DNA of 64,000 nt from contig NZ_JBBPEU010000007.1 of NCBI RefSeq assembly GCF_040225985.1, forward strand, positions 138,820 through 202,819, in the 5' to 3' direction. The stretch comes from Shimia sp040225985. GTDB lineage: Bacteria; Pseudomonadota; Alphaproteobacteria; Rhodobacterales; Rhodobacteraceae. Below, piece by piece: positions 53,503 to 62,646 of this stretch (within the stretch, counting starts at the first letter, position 1; every line of letters starts with the position of its first letter). The position numbers and the translations under genes were made by a program. The notes beneath the pieces are model-generated. The model saw only the letters and a program-made list of their open reading frames with translations. It was not told the DNA's origin and did not search any database.

Positions 53503-53970
53503 ATGCGCAAGCTTATACTATTCGGAACCCACGCCTTCACACTCGCGGTCGGATTTGCCCTCGGGGTCTATCTGCTCCCGATCCTGACGGCGCCGCAGGG
53601 GCCGGATCATGCAGTTCTCGAGGCCGAGGCGCAGGGAGCCACCTATTCGGCCGCGTTCACCCGAGACCTGAAGGGAAGCGACTTTTTGCATTGGGGTGAG
53701 GGCACTATCAGCGTCTCGCCCGAGCGGATTGTCCATATGGGTGACCTGGCTCCGGGGCCGGACTATAAACTCTACCTAGTGCCTGAATTCGTAGAGGACG
53801 AAGCTTCATTCGAAGCGGTCAAGAAGCAATCCATGCGCATCGGCGACGTGAAAACCTTTAACGGCGTGATCCTCGATGTGCCCGCAGGCGTGGATATCGA
53901 CGCCTACACCACAGTTGTCATCTGGTGCGAAGCCTTTGGCGAGTTCATCACGGCCGCGAAATATCGGTGA
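53503..53970 (+). CDS. DM13 domain membrane-anchored protein
   Basis: This 155-residue protein has one N-terminal membrane helix (LFGTHAFTLAVGFALGVYLL) and a DM13 domain (residues 60-153) with the segments GEGTISVSP, GPDYKLYLVPEFV and a single Cys in VVIWCEAFGEFI. DM13 is thought to bind a redox or haem group in electron transfer. GAGGAGAGGAC precedes the ATG. It faces rplP across a bidirectional terminator. Confidence 0.8.
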   Translation: MRKLILFGTHAFTLAVGFALGVYLLPILTAPQGPDHAVLEAEAQGATYSAAFTRDLKGSDFLHWGEGTISVSPERIVHMGDLAPGPDYKLYLVPEFVEDEASFEAVKKQSMRIGDVKTFNGVILDVPAGVDIDAYTTVVIWCEAFGEFITAAKYR

Positions 53971-53984
53971 CGAGACCGAACACG

Positions 53985-54018
53985 AAAAACCCCGCCAGTT
54001 TCCTGACGGGGTTTTTTT
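53985..54018. terminator. Bidirectional terminator between the DM13 gene and rplP
   Basis: AACCCCG and CAG pair with CTG and CGGGGTT around a TTTC loop, flanked by A on the left and T on the right, so it ends transcription from both strands. It closes the S10 gene block after rplP. Confidence 0.9.
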
Positions 54019-54050
54019 CTTTTCGATGAGCAGATGCTCTCGGACTGATC

Positions 54051-54464
54051 TTACCAGTCTTCGCGAACAACAACGCGGGTTTTCACCGGCAGTTTCATTG
54101 CTGCGAGGCGCAAGGCTTCGCGGGCAACTTCGTCATTCACACCGTCGATTTCGAACATCACACGACCGGGCTTGACCTTGCAAACCCAACGGTCGACGGA
54201 ACCTTTACCTTTACCCATACGAACTTCGATCGGCTTGGCCGTGACCGGAGTGTCAGGGAAGATACGGATCCATACACGGCCTTGACGCTTCATATGACGG
54301 GTCATGGCACGACGTGCGGCTTCGATCTGACGGGCCGTCACACGCTCGGGTGTGGTGGCTTTGAGACCATACGACCCGAAGTTCAGGTCCGAACCGCCTT
54401 TTGCGAGGCCTTTGATCCGGCCTTTGTGCATCTTGCGGAATTTTGTACGCTTTGGTTGAAGCAT
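54051..54464 (-). CDS. rplP: Ribosomal protein L16
   Basis: This 137-residue protein of the large subunit helps organise the peptidyl transferase region and tRNA binding. It opens MLQPKRTKFRKMHKGRIKG and has the conserved GSYGLKATTPERVTARQIEAARRA stretch. It lies 13 bases after rpsC. In most bacteria rpmC and rpsQ follow; here a terminator follows instead. Confidence 0.97.
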   Translation of the reverse strand: MLQPKRTKFRKMHKGRIKGLAKGGSDLNFGSYGLKATTPERVTARQIEAARRAMTRHMKRQGRVWIRIFPDTPVTAKPIEVRMGKGKGSVDRWVCKVKPGRVMFEIDGVNDEVAREALRLAAMKLPVKTRVVVREDW

Positions 54465-54477
54465 GTGTCAGTCTCCT

Positions 54478-55185
54478 TTAGCGACGACCGCCTGCACCGC
54501 GCGGTGCTGGGCCATCTTGGACTTCCTGTGCTTTACGGTCACGTGCCGAAGGATCGTGTTCCATGATCTCGCCTTTAAAGATCCAGACCTTGATCCCGAT
54601 GATGCCGTAAGGAGTCATCGCTTCGGAATGTGCGTAATCGATGTCAGCACGCAGAGTATGAAGAGGTACACGACCCTCACGGTACCATTCGGTCCGCGCG
54701 ATTTCGGCACCACCCAGACGACCAGCCACGTTCACCCGGATACCCAGGGCGCCCATGCGCATGGCGTTCTGAACGGCGCGCTTCATTGCGCGACGGAAGG
54801 ATACGCGGCGTTCCAGCTGCTGAGCGATCGACTCGCCAACCAGTTGGGCGTCGAGCTCGGGCTTGCGGACTTCAACGATGTTGAGGTGCAGTTCCGAGTC
54901 AGTCATCGCGGCAATTTTCTTGCGCAGGACTTCGATGTCCGCGCCTTTCTTGCCGATGATGACGCCGGGGCGTGCAGTGTGGATCGTGACGCGGCACTTC
55001 TTGTGCGGACGCTCGATGATCACACGGGCCACACCGGCCTGCTTGCACTCTTGCTTGATGAACTCGCGGATTTTCAGGTCCTCGAGCAGCAAATCACCAT
55101 AGTCTTTGGTGTCTGCATACCAGCGGCTGTCCCAGGTGCGGTTGACCTGAAGACGCATGCCGATCGGATTTACTTTGTTACCCAT
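54478..55185 (-). CDS. rpsC: Ribosomal protein S3
   Basis: This 235-residue small-subunit protein at the mRNA entry site opens MGNKVNPIGMRL and has the KH domain motif VIIGKKGADIEVLRKKI. It overlaps rplV by one base upstream and precedes rplP. Confidence 0.97.
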   Translation of the reverse strand: MGNKVNPIGMRLQVNRTWDSRWYADTKDYGDLLLEDLKIREFIKQECKQAGVARVIIERPHKKCRVTIHTARPGVIIGKKGADIEVLRKKIAAMTDSELHLNIVEVRKPELDAQLVGESIAQQLERRVSFRRAMKRAVQNAMRMGALGIRVNVAGRLGGAEIARTEWYREGRVPLHTLRADIDYAHSEAMTPYGIIGIKVWIFKGEIMEHDPSARDRKAQEVQDGPAPRGAGGRR

Positions 55186-55565
55186 TAGGCTTGCTCCTCA
55201 ACTTGACGCACCTTGATGGTGAGTTCCGAGAACGGCTTGATGATCTTGCCGAACCGGCCACGGGCACGCGGGCGACCGCGCTTCATGGTCAGGTTCTTAC
55301 CCACATAGGCCTCGGCGACGATGAGTTCGTCGACGTCCAGGTTGTGGTTGTTCTCGGCGTTGGCGATGGCCGACTGAAGACATTTCTTCACGTCTGCAGC
55401 GATACGCTTGTTCGAGAAAGTCAGGTCGGTCAGGGCCTTCTCGACTTTCTTGCCGCGGATCATGCCAGCAACCAGGTTCAGTTTCTGCGGGCTGGTGCGA
55501 AGCATGCGGACTTTTGCCATTGCTTCGTTTTCAGCCACGCGGCGGGGATTCTTTGCCTTGCCCAT
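55185..55565 (-). CDS. rplV: Ribosomal protein L22
   Basis: This 126-residue protein lines the peptide exit tunnel. The family pattern is visible in RTSPQKLNLVAGMIRGKKVEKAL and the C-terminal RPRARGRFGKI. It overlaps rpsC by one base and lies 3 bases after rpsS. Confidence 0.97.
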   Translation of the reverse strand: MGKAKNPRRVAENEAMAKVRMLRTSPQKLNLVAGMIRGKKVEKALTDLTFSNKRIAADVKKCLQSAIANAENNHNLDVDELIVAEAYVGKNLTMKRGRPRARGRFGKIIKPFSELTIKVRQVEEQA

Positions 55566-55568
55566 GAC

Positions 55569-55850
55569 TTACTTCCGTTTCGCTTTTTTGTCGGCAGCAT
55601 GCCCGTAGTAGGTACGGGTCGGCGAATATTCACCGAATTTCTGACCGATCATATCTTCGGTTACCAGCACAGGAACGTGTTTCTGACCGTTGTAAACGCC
55701 AAAGGTCAGGCCCACGAACTGGGGCAGGATGGTGGAGCGACGCGACCAGATCTTGATCACTTCGTTGTTGCGACCCGATTCACGGACAGCTTCGGCTTTC
55801 TTAAGCACGTAAGCATCCACGAAGGGGCCTTTCCAAACAGAACGTGCCAT
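55569..55850 (-). CDS. rpsS: Ribosomal protein S19
   Basis: This 93-residue small-subunit head protein opens MARSVWKGPFVDAYV and has the conserved STILPQFVGLTFGVYNG and KFGEYSPTRTYYGHAADKK. It lies directly after rplB. Confidence 0.97.
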   Translation of the reverse strand: MARSVWKGPFVDAYVLKKAEAVRESGRNNEVIKIWSRRSTILPQFVGLTFGVYNGQKHVPVLVTEDMIGQKFGEYSPTRTYYGHAADKKAKRK

Positions 55851-55853
55851 GTT

Positions 55854-56696
55854 TTAGCGGCCCTTCTTCTTGGCGTGACGCGAGCGGATAATAAGCTTCT
55901 GCGACGCCTTGTTCTTGTTGCGGGTACGCGCACCTTTGGTCGGTTTGCCCCAGGGCGAAACCGGGTGACGACCACCAGAGGTACGGCCCTCACCACCACC
56001 ATGCGGGTGATCGATCGGGTTCATAACAACACCACGGACCGACGGACGCTTGCCCTTGTGGCGCATACGACCGGCTTTACCGTAGTTCTGGTTCGAGTTG
56101 TCTGGGTTCGACACGGCACCAACGGTAGCCATGCATTCCTGACGGACCATGCGCAGTTCGCCCGACGACAGGCGGATCTGAGCGTAACCACCGTCACGAC
56201 CCACAAACTGTGCGTAGGTCCCTGCGGCGCGTGCGATCTGACCACCTTTACCAGGCTTCAGTTCGATGTTGTGCACGATGGTACCGATCGGCATGCCCGA
56301 GAACGGCATTGAGTTGCCCGGCTTGATGTCGGCTTTTGCCGAAGCGATGACCTGGTCACCAACTGCCAGACGCTGCGGAGCCAGGATATATGCCTGCTCG
56401 CCGTCTTCATACTTTACCAATGCGATAAAGGCAGTCCGGTTAGGGTCATATTCGATACGTTCGACGGTTGCCGCGACATCGAATTTATTACGTTTGAAGT
56501 CAACAATACGGTAAAGGCGTTTTGCGCCACCGCCGCGACGACGCGAGGTGATCCGTCCGGTGTTGTTCCGACCGCCCGACTTGGTCAAACCCTCGGTGAG
56601 AGATTTGACCGGACGCCCTTTCCAAAGCTCCGAACGGTCGATCAGAACCAGCCCACGCTGGCCCGGCGTCGTCGGTTTATACGACTTGAGTGCCAT
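55854..56696 (-). CDS. rplB: Ribosomal protein L2
   Basis: This 280-residue protein supports peptidyl transferase and subunit joining. It opens MALKSYKPTTPGQRG and has the C-terminal MNPIDHPHGGGEGRTSGGRHP with the essential His. In usual S10 operons it follows rplW directly; here 299 bases and a desaturase gene intervene, so it probably has its own promoter upstream (56697-56995). That stretch carries no recognisable gene. Confidence 0.97.
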   Translation of the reverse strand: MALKSYKPTTPGQRGLVLIDRSELWKGRPVKSLTEGLTKSGGRNNTGRITSRRRGGGAKRLYRIVDFKRNKFDVAATVERIEYDPNRTAFIALVKYEDGEQAYILAPQRLAVGDQVIASAKADIKPGNSMPFSGMPIGTIVHNIELKPGKGGQIARAAGTYAQFVGRDGGYAQIRLSSGELRMVRQECMATVGAVSNPDNSNQNYGKAGRMRHKGKRPSVRGVVMNPIDHPHGGGEGRTSGGRHPVSPWGKPTKGARTRNKNKASQKLIIRSRHAKKKGR

Positions 56697-56995
56697 GCTT
56701 TCTGTCTTCCGTTTAGCAATGCGAAGCACCGGGTTCGCCCGACGTCTCCGCTATGTTCAGCCCCCCGAAGGTGGCCCGTGGTATAGGCCCCCGAAGGTGC
56801 CCGATTTCAAAACGAACCGGCCCCAGAACGAATCTGAGGCCAGCGCGATGGGTGCTCATAACAAGGGGTCGGGAAAGTGTCTATAGGAATACCCATATTT
56901 CTTTGGGCAACACGGTCACGACGTTTACATTTAGACTTTCAGTTGGCGCGGTTTGACGGAACGCGCACGCAATACCACAAAGCCCCGCCTGACAA

Positions 56996-58030
56996 TCAAC
57001 AATACCGCGCCCGCGCTTCGGCAAAGGACAGCAACTGCCGGCTTTCTTCGTCCCAGAGGTTCAAATCCAAACTGCTGAAACTTTCGCGAATGGTCATCCG
57101 GTTGCTTTCCGCCAATATCTTGTGATCGCGCAGAACCTCGGGCAGTCGGTAGAAGGGAATCCGGCTATAGAGGTGGTGCACATGGTGAATGCCGATATTG
57201 GCAGTCAGCCATTGCAGGACGGGCGGAAGCACATAATGCGAACTGCCTTCAAGCGCGGCCTCATGGACCTGCCAGTCTTCGTCGGAATTCCAATAGGTAC
57301 CTTCGAACTGGTGTTGAACATAGAACAGCCACATGCCCGCCGTCGCCGCCAGCAGCGTCGAAGGCAGGAAGATCAGCAGGATCGGCATCAGTCCACCGAA
57401 ATAGTAGATCACGCCCAAGGCCACGAGCAGGACGGCATTGGTGCCCATGGCACTGATCCAGTATCGTGACCGGTCCGTCAGGCCATAGGGGACGCGATTT
57501 TGCAGCAGGAACAGGTACGCCGGCCCGAACCCGAAGAGGATCACCGGGTTGCGGTAGAGGCGATACATCAGTTGCTCTCGCGGGCTCATCTCGAGATACT
57601 CTGCCACTGTTGCGGTGTGAATGTCGCCATAACCGCGTTTTGACAGGTTGCCAGAGGTGCCGTGATGGATAGCGTGGGTCTGTTTCCAGACATCATAGGG
57701 GGTGAGGGTCAACACGCCCAGAAAGCGGCCCAGCCAGTCGCTGAGCGTGCGGTTGGTGAGGAAAGACCCATGGCCGAGGTCATGCTGGATCGTGAACAGC
57801 CGTAGCAGGAAGGCCGCGTTCACCAAAGAGAGCGCGAAGGCCAGCCAATAGCTGACGGAGAGCGACCCCCAAGCCAGCGCCCAGAGGCCGATAAAAGGCC
57901 CAATCGTGACCGCGAATTCAAAGGCGCTGCGCAGGGAATTTGGTTCCCGATACTTTGCGAGCACTTTAACCCATTCTCTGGGGTCCATGGTTTCCGGCCT
58001 AAGCCCAGAAGAGTTAGCTTGATCGAACAT
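56996..58030 (-). CDS. Membrane fatty acid desaturase-type protein inserted in the S10 cluster
   Basis: This 344-residue protein has about four hydrophobic segments and the three His boxes of membrane di-iron desaturases: HDLGH near residue 89, HAIHH near residue 124 and HHVHH near residue 285. Such enzymes introduce a double bond into acyl lipids, or hydroxylate carotenoids or related compounds. It lies on the same strand as the ribosomal genes, between rplW and rplB, after a terminator and before a 299-base gap. The N-terminus is soluble. Substrate and position of the bond cannot be deduced. Confidence 0.82.
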   Translation of the reverse strand: MFDQANSSGLRPETMDPREWVKVLAKYREPNSLRSAFEFAVTIGPFIGLWALAWGSLSVSYWLAFALSLVNAAFLLRLFTIQHDLGHGSFLTNRTLSDWLGRFLGVLTLTPYDVWKQTHAIHHGTSGNLSKRGYGDIHTATVAEYLEMSPREQLMYRLYRNPVILFGFGPAYLFLLQNRVPYGLTDRSRYWISAMGTNAVLLVALGVIYYFGGLMPILLIFLPSTLLAATAGMWLFYVQHQFEGTYWNSDEDWQVHEAALEGSSHYVLPPVLQWLTANIGIHHVHHLYSRIPFYRLPEVLRDHKILAESNRMTIRESFSSLDLNLWDEESRQLLSFAEARARYC

Positions 58031-58188
58031 TAACCTGCATCCGTTTATTCAAATGACCGAATATACGAAGAACAGCCCCACGGGAATGGAACCGACGGAC
58101 CAAAGACGAAAAATATGTGCCGAAGGGCGATGTGACACAGGGCCGTCGAAAACCTGCACGTCTTTGCCGTGCTGCCCCTGCCCCACAC

Positions 58189-58221
58189 GAAAAAGCCCCC
58201 CGCCATCACTGGCGAGGGGCT
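58189..58221 (-). terminator. Rho-independent terminator after rplW
   Basis: On the minus strand AGCCCCTCGCCA pairs with TGGCGGGGGGCT (one mismatch) around a GTGA loop and is followed by five T. It lies 43 bases after rplW and ends the rpsJ-rplC-rplD-rplW unit. Confidence 0.85.
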
Positions 58222-58263
58222 CTTTCTTTTCCACAGGCCGGACACTCGCCCGGCACAACTCGA

Positions 58264-58560
58264 TTACAGACCGGTGGTCACGTCGATCGTGTTGCCTTCT
58301 TCCAAGGTTACGTAAGCCTTTTTCACGTCTTTCCGCTTGCCCAGCTGGCCGCGGAAGCGCTTGACCTTACCCTTGGTGATGGTGGTGTTCACCGCTTTAA
58401 CCTTCACACCAAACAGAGCCTCGACGGCCTCTTTGATCTGGGGTTTGTTGCTGTCGATTGCCACTTCAAAAACAACCGCGCCGTTTTCGGACGCCATGGT
58501 CGATTTCTCGGTGATGATCGGCTTGCGGATCACGTCGTAATGTTCTGCCTTAGCGGTCAT
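58264..58560 (-). CDS. rplW: Ribosomal protein L23
   Basis: This 98-residue protein sits at the exit of the peptide tunnel, where trigger factor and SRP dock. Family features include the opening HYDVIRKPIITEKST and the segment VEALFGVKVKAVNT. It overlaps rplD by four bases. A terminator follows rather than rplB. Confidence 0.97.
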   Translation of the reverse strand: MTAKAEHYDVIRKPIITEKSTMASENGAVVFEVAIDSNKPQIKEAVEALFGVKVKAVNTTITKGKVKRFRGQLGKRKDVKKAYVTLEEGNTIDVTTGL

Positions 58561-59174
58561 TTCAAACGAGCCTCCAGAGCTTCGATACCTGCTTTGGTGA
58601 TCACCAGGGTGTCACGCTTGAGGATATCATAAACGTTTGCACCCATCGTCGGCAGGATATCCAGACCTTCGATGTTGCGCGATGCTTTCAGGAAGCCTTC
58701 GTTGACCGATGCGCCATCGATGACCAGAGCGCGTTTCCAACCAAGGTTCTTTACCTGTTTGGCCAGAGCGGCAGTCTTGCCTTCGGTCGCAGCGTCTTCG
58801 ATCACAACCAGCTCACCTGCTTTGGCTTTCGCCGACAGAGCATGCTTCAGACCCAGCTTGCGGAATTTCTTCGGCAGGTCGTGTCCGTGCGAACGCGGGG
58901 TCGGACCCTTGTAGATACCACCTTTACGGAAGATCGGCGCGTTACGGTCACCATGACGTGCGCCACCGGTGCCTTTTTGGCGATAGATCTTCTTGGTCGA
59001 GTACGAGGTTTCCGAACGGGTCTTGACCTTGTGAGTGCCGGCCTGGGCGTTGTTACGCTGCCAGCGCACTACACGGTGCAGGATGTCCGCGCGGGGCTCG
59101 AGGCCGAACAGGTCTTCCGACAGTTCGATGTCGCCAGCTTTGCCGCCGTCGAGTTTGATCACGTCAAGTTTCAT
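58557..59174 (-). CDS. rplD: Ribosomal protein L4
   Basis: This 205-residue protein of the large subunit has the tunnel loop KKIYRQKGTGGARHGDRNAP and the segment GGIYKGPTPRSH. In E. coli L4 also represses the S10 operon through its leader. It overlaps rplC and rplW by four bases each. Confidence 0.97.
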   Translation of the reverse strand: MKLDVIKLDGGKAGDIELSEDLFGLEPRADILHRVVRWQRNNAQAGTHKVKTRSETSYSTKKIYRQKGTGGARHGDRNAPIFRKGGIYKGPTPRSHGHDLPKKFRKLGLKHALSAKAKAGELVVIEDAATEGKTAALAKQVKNLGWKRALVIDGASVNEGFLKASRNIEGLDILPTMGANVYDILKRDTLVITKAGIEALEARLK

Positions 59175-59896
59175 GCTTCACCACCTTCCGCGGGGGCTTC
59201 TTCCGCCGGTGCTTCGGTTGCTGCCACTTTCAGACCAGCCGGGAACGGCAGACCTTCGGGGGCTTTCTTCTTCACGGCGTCCTTGACAGTCACCCAACCG
59301 GATTTCGGGCCAGGGACGGCACCTTTGATGAAAACCAGTCCGCGTTCGGCGTCAGTTTTCACAACTTCCAGGTTTTGGGTGGTGACGCGCACGGCACCCA
59401 TGTGACCCGCCATCTTCTTGCCTTTGAAGACTTTGCCGGGATCCTGACACTGACCGGTCGAACCGTGCGAACGGTGCGAGATCGACACACCGTGCGAGGC
59501 ACGCAGACCGCCGAAATTGTGGCGTTTCATGGCACCGGCAAAGCCTTTACCAATCGAGGTGCCTGCAACGTCAACTTTCTGACCTTCAAGGAAGTGCTCG
59601 GCCGAGATTTCGGCGCCGACTTCAATCAGGGCATCTTCCGAGACGCGGAATTCTGCAACTTTACGCTTGGGCGCAACGTTGGCTTTTGCAAAGTGACCGC
59701 GCATAGCTTGCGAGGTGCGTTTTGCCTTTGCCGAACCGGCGCCGAGCTGAACAGCGGTATAGCCGTCGGTTTCGACGGTGCGCTGTGCAACAACCTGCAG
59801 GTTATCCAATTGAAGAACGGTCACAGGGATCTGCTTCCCGTCTTCCATGAACAAGCGGGTCATGCCCACTTTTTTCGCGATAATACCAGAGCGCAT
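59171..59896 (-). CDS. rplC: Ribosomal protein L3
   Basis: This 241-residue protein has the core SGIIAKKVGMTRLF opening and KRHNFGGLRASHGVSISHRS segment near the peptidyl transferase centre. The C-terminus has an acidic Ala/Glu/Pro-rich tail (ATEAPAEEAPAEGGEA) longer than in E. coli, common in alphaproteobacteria. It lies 15 bases after rpsJ. Confidence 0.97.
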   Translation of the reverse strand: MRSGIIAKKVGMTRLFMEDGKQIPVTVLQLDNLQVVAQRTVETDGYTAVQLGAGSAKAKRTSQAMRGHFAKANVAPKRKVAEFRVSEDALIEVGAEISAEHFLEGQKVDVAGTSIGKGFAGAMKRHNFGGLRASHGVSISHRSHGSTGQCQDPGKVFKGKKMAGHMGAVRVTTQNLEVVKTDAERGLVFIKGAVPGPKSGWVTVKDAVKKKAPEGLPFPAGLKVAATEAPAEEAPAEGGEA

Positions 59897-59911
59897 ACTT
59901 CTATACCCTCC

Positions 59912-60220
59912 TTAGACCGAGATCTGGACGTCAACGCCAGCCGCCAGGTCGAGCTTCATCAGCGCGTCAACGGTCTGGGGGGTCGGATCTACGATGTCGA
60001 GCAGACGCTTGTGCGTACGGATCTCGAACTGATCGCGCGATTTTTTGTCAACGTGGGGACCACGCAGAACGGTGAACTTCTCAATTTTGTTGGGAAGCGG
60101 GATCGGGCCACGAACCTGCGCGCCGGTGCGCTTTGCAGTGTTCACGATTTCCTGAGTGCTGGCATCCAGTACACGGTAATCAAAAGCCTTCAGCCGAATG
60201 CGAATGTTTTGGCTTTGCAT
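59912..60220 (-). CDS. rpsJ: Ribosomal protein S10
   Basis: This 102-residue small-subunit protein (also the antitermination factor NusE) opens MQSQNIRIRLKAFDYRVL and has GPIPLPNKIEKFTVLRGPHVDKKSRDQF-like family content. The ATG at 60220 gives the standard length. It is the first gene of the shortened S10 unit; tuf, the usual upstream neighbour, is 3.7 kb away. Confidence 0.97.
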   Translation of the reverse strand: MQSQNIRIRLKAFDYRVLDASTQEIVNTAKRTGAQVRGPIPLPNKIEKFTVLRGPHVDKKSRDQFEIRTHKRLLDIVDPTPQTVDALMKLDLAAGVDVQISV

Positions 60221-60636
60221 TACATTAGCCTTTTTTGGCGTTGGAGTTGAGAGGAGGACCCACGCTCGTCGCAAACCCTCATCGAACCCAAAAGGCGGGA
60301 ATCACCCCGCCTTCACGTTCTTTTCAAGAACTCGCGCGATATATCGGGCCAAATTCGGTGTGGCAAGGGGTAAATCGGTCAAAACAGGTTTGCAGGCGGT
60401 TCCCCCCGCTTATGGGTGACTGCCACACAGCGTGCATGACTGCCCGACCCTCAAATCCGATTGCCCTTGCGGCACCTTTTCCAATTGTAATCGAACATGA
60501 ACTGCCCGTACATGCCTCGAAGGCCACGGGTTCTCCAAGGCTGATAGCGCAAGTCGTGACGAGGGGCCCGTTTCTTTCGGGTGGCCTTTTCATGGCCCCA
60601 CGCCCATCCTCGGGCCAAAATGAACGACAAGCTAAA
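60221..60636. other. Divergent intergenic region between rpsJ and plsC
   Basis: These 416 bases hold the rpsJ promoter/leader on the minus strand. The AAGGCGGG/CCCGCCTT hairpin at 60292-60313 lies 72 bases before rpsJ and could be a leader attenuator or a terminator of antisense transcription. The plus-strand frame of plsC stays open through much of the region, but I see no conserved N-terminal extension in it. Nothing else is recognised. Confidence 0.5.
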
Positions 60637-61410
60637 ATGGAAAATACCTCTGGGCCCCCACCACAGGCGCCAACCCCAATCGACCCCTGGATCGTCCGTC
60701 TGCCCAAGCGGATCGTTTTGGTGATCCTAGGGCCGATCTACTTCCTTCTGATCTCATTCGCCCCTGCCCTCTGCGCCCGCCGCAAGGGGTTTCGTGGCTG
60801 GTACTGGCGTACGGTCAAACGATCCTGTTCGAGACTGCTCTGGCTTTTGTCGATCAAGGCAGACATGACCGACGCCGAAAAAGACATGCTCGCGCAGGAT
60901 ACCAACAGTATCATCGTCATCAACCACCGCAGTCACCTTGACGGTTTTACCTTGATGGACACCATCCCCGACGAAAAGTGGTTCACCTTCGCAGCCAAGA
61001 AGGAGCTGTTTGACGCCAAACTTCTGCGCACCGGATTTCTGGGCGCGGGTCTGGTCGAAATCGACCGCAAGAGCGGCAAAGTTGCTATGGAAACCCTAAG
61101 CGCCTCGGTCGGGGACATGCCCGCGCGTCGATCTGTGGTCCTTTTCCCGGAAGGTACACGCACCAAGACTGAGTCTCTCGGCCCTTTCAAGGCTGGCGCG
61201 GTGCTCGTTGCGCGGGAAACCGGGCGCAGCATCCGCCCCATCGTGATCCACGACTCAGATCGTTTGTTGCCAAGGGGCCGATTTTTACCCCTCAGCGGCA
61301 CAATCCGTGTCGAGGTTCTGACATCATTTCACTGTGACCCCGAAGTGTCCGTAGACGAGGATGTCGAACGCCTGCGCAATGCGATGATTGCGGCCTTCGA
61401 CAAAGCCTGA
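60637..61410 (+). CDS. plsC: 1-acyl-sn-glycerol-3-phosphate acyltransferase (PlsC family)
   Basis: This 257-residue membrane enzyme transfers an acyl chain to lysophosphatidic acid in phospholipid synthesis. The catalytic motif HX4D is at residues 97-102 (NHRSHLDG), and the second motif FPEGTRTK near residue 178 binds the glycerol phosphate. One hydrophobic segment (VLVILGPIYFLLISFAPAL) is near the N-terminus. The ATG at 60637 is used; ATG at 60592 after GGGTGG is an alternative. Its stop abuts the stop of the convergent CoA-transferase gene. Confidence 0.84.
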   Translation: MENTSGPPPQAPTPIDPWIVRLPKRIVLVILGPIYFLLISFAPALCARRKGFRGWYWRTVKRSCSRLLWLLSIKADMTDAEKDMLAQDTNSIIVINHRSHLDGFTLMDTIPDEKWFTFAAKKELFDAKLLRTGFLGAGLVEIDRKSGKVAMETLSASVGDMPARRSVVLFPEGTRTKTESLGPFKAGAVLVARETGRSIRPIVIHDSDRLLPRGRFLPLSGTIRVEVLTSFHCDPEVSVDEDVERLRNAMIAAFDKA

Positions 61411-62646
61411 TCAGGCGGCCTTTCCCTGAGGCGTTGTCATACTCGCTACGACACCGCGATCGAACAGCCCCGCAATTTCCGTGAAATCGAGCCCCGCCAC
61501 TTCGGCGAGGATTTCCTCGGTGTGCTCGCCCAAGGCGGGCGCCGGCACCGGGTCATCGCGCAGCATTTCGGAAAAACTTGTCGGCAGGCTCGGTACCGGA
61601 AAACGCCCCAGCCCCGGTTGATCCATCATTTTGAACATAGGGTTCTCTGGCGACAGGTCAGGGTCTTCTACAACCGCCTCCTTGATGGTCCGGAACAAAG
61701 ACCATGTCAGCCCCTGCCGGTCGAAATCTTCGGCAAACTCCGCTACGCGCCGTGCTGCGAACCACGGTTCTAGGATGGCGGTGATGTCGTGGCGCAGATC
61801 CCAGCGGGTCCCCTCATCCCGCAGGGATCTGCCACTCCGGCGTTCAAGGCCAGAGATCTCTTCGGCAATGCCCGTAGCAGCAACAAGGCCACGCCACTGG
61901 CGATCTGTCAGGCCGATGACCATAACGCGTTGCCCGTCTGCGCAGACAAAATCCTGCCCATAGGCGCCATACAGGGCATTCCCCGATTTGCCGCGCGCTG
62001 CTTCGTTTACAACGGCATCTCCGATCATGCCCAGATGTCCCAACGTGGCCGCCGCCACGTCTTTGAGGGACAGCTCCACATCCTGCCCCGCCCCATGACG
62101 CAAACGGTGACGTTCTGCGGCAAGCAAGGAAGACACCACAAGGTTTCCGGCAATCAGGTCCCATGCCGGCAGAGCATTGGCCACCGGATCGGGATACCCT
62201 TCGGGCCCCGTGATATCCGGGATTCCCAGTGCCGGGTTGACGGTATAATCCACCTGCGGGCGCCCGTGCCTGTCTCCGGTGAGGGTGACCATAATCAGGT
62301 CTTCGCGCAGTTTCGACAGGGATTCATAATCCATCCAGCCTCGCACACGCAGGTTGGTCAGAAATAAGCCGGCATCGTCGCCCGGCGCGGTCACGATACG
62401 GGTGATCAACTCGCGCCCTTCGGGGGATTTCATATCCACCGCGATAGATTTCTTGCCCTTGTTCAAGCCCGCCCAGAACAAGCTCTGACCTGACGGGGCA
62501 AGCGGCAAGCGGCCGGAATCCAGCCCACCGCCGATCCTGTCAAAGCGGATCACTTCCGCGCCCATCTGGGCAAGTGTCATTCCCGCGAGGGGCACCGCCA
62601 CAAAGGCGGACCCTTCGACCACACGCATACCTTTCAGAATACTCAT
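61411..62646 (-). CDS. mct: Mesaconyl-CoA C1-C4 CoA transferase (2-methylfumaryl-CoA isomerase)
   Basis: This 411-residue family III CoA-transferase resembles Mct of the 3-hydroxypropionate bicycle, which moves CoA within mesaconate from C1 to C4. Shared features are the opening MRVVEGSAFVAVPLAGMTL, IRFDRIGGGLDSGR and WAGLNKGKKSIAVDM, and the length. The next enzyme of that pathway, Meh, is encoded directly upstream with a four-base overlap. Without the rest of the bicycle visible, the pair may serve assimilation of mesaconate-, glyoxylate- or methylmalyl-related compounds (inference). Confidence 0.84.
   Translation of the reverse strand: MSILKGMRVVEGSAFVAVPLAGMTLAQMGAEVIRFDRIGGGLDSGRLPLAPSGQSLFWAGLNKGKKSIAVDMKSPEGRELITRIVTAPGDDAGLFLTNLRVRGWMDYESLSKLREDLIMVTLTGDRHGRPQVDYTVNPALGIPDITGPEGYPDPVANALPAWDLIAGNLVVSSLLAAERHRLRHGAGQDVELSLKDVAAATLGHLGMIGDAVVNEAARGKSGNALYGAYGQDFVCADGQRVMVIGLTDRQWRGLVAATGIAEEISGLERRSGRSLRDEGTRWDLRHDITAILEPWFAARRVAEFAEDFDRQGLTWSLFRTIKEAVVEDPDLSPENPMFKMMDQPGLGRFPVPSLPTSFSEMLRDDPVPAPALGEHTEEILAEVAGLDFTEIAGLFDRGVVASMTTPQGKAA

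Noticed and set aside
60235..60636. N-terminal extension of plsC by up to 134 codons
   Set aside because: The frame is open but the extension has no membrane or domain features and would run through the rpsJ leader region.
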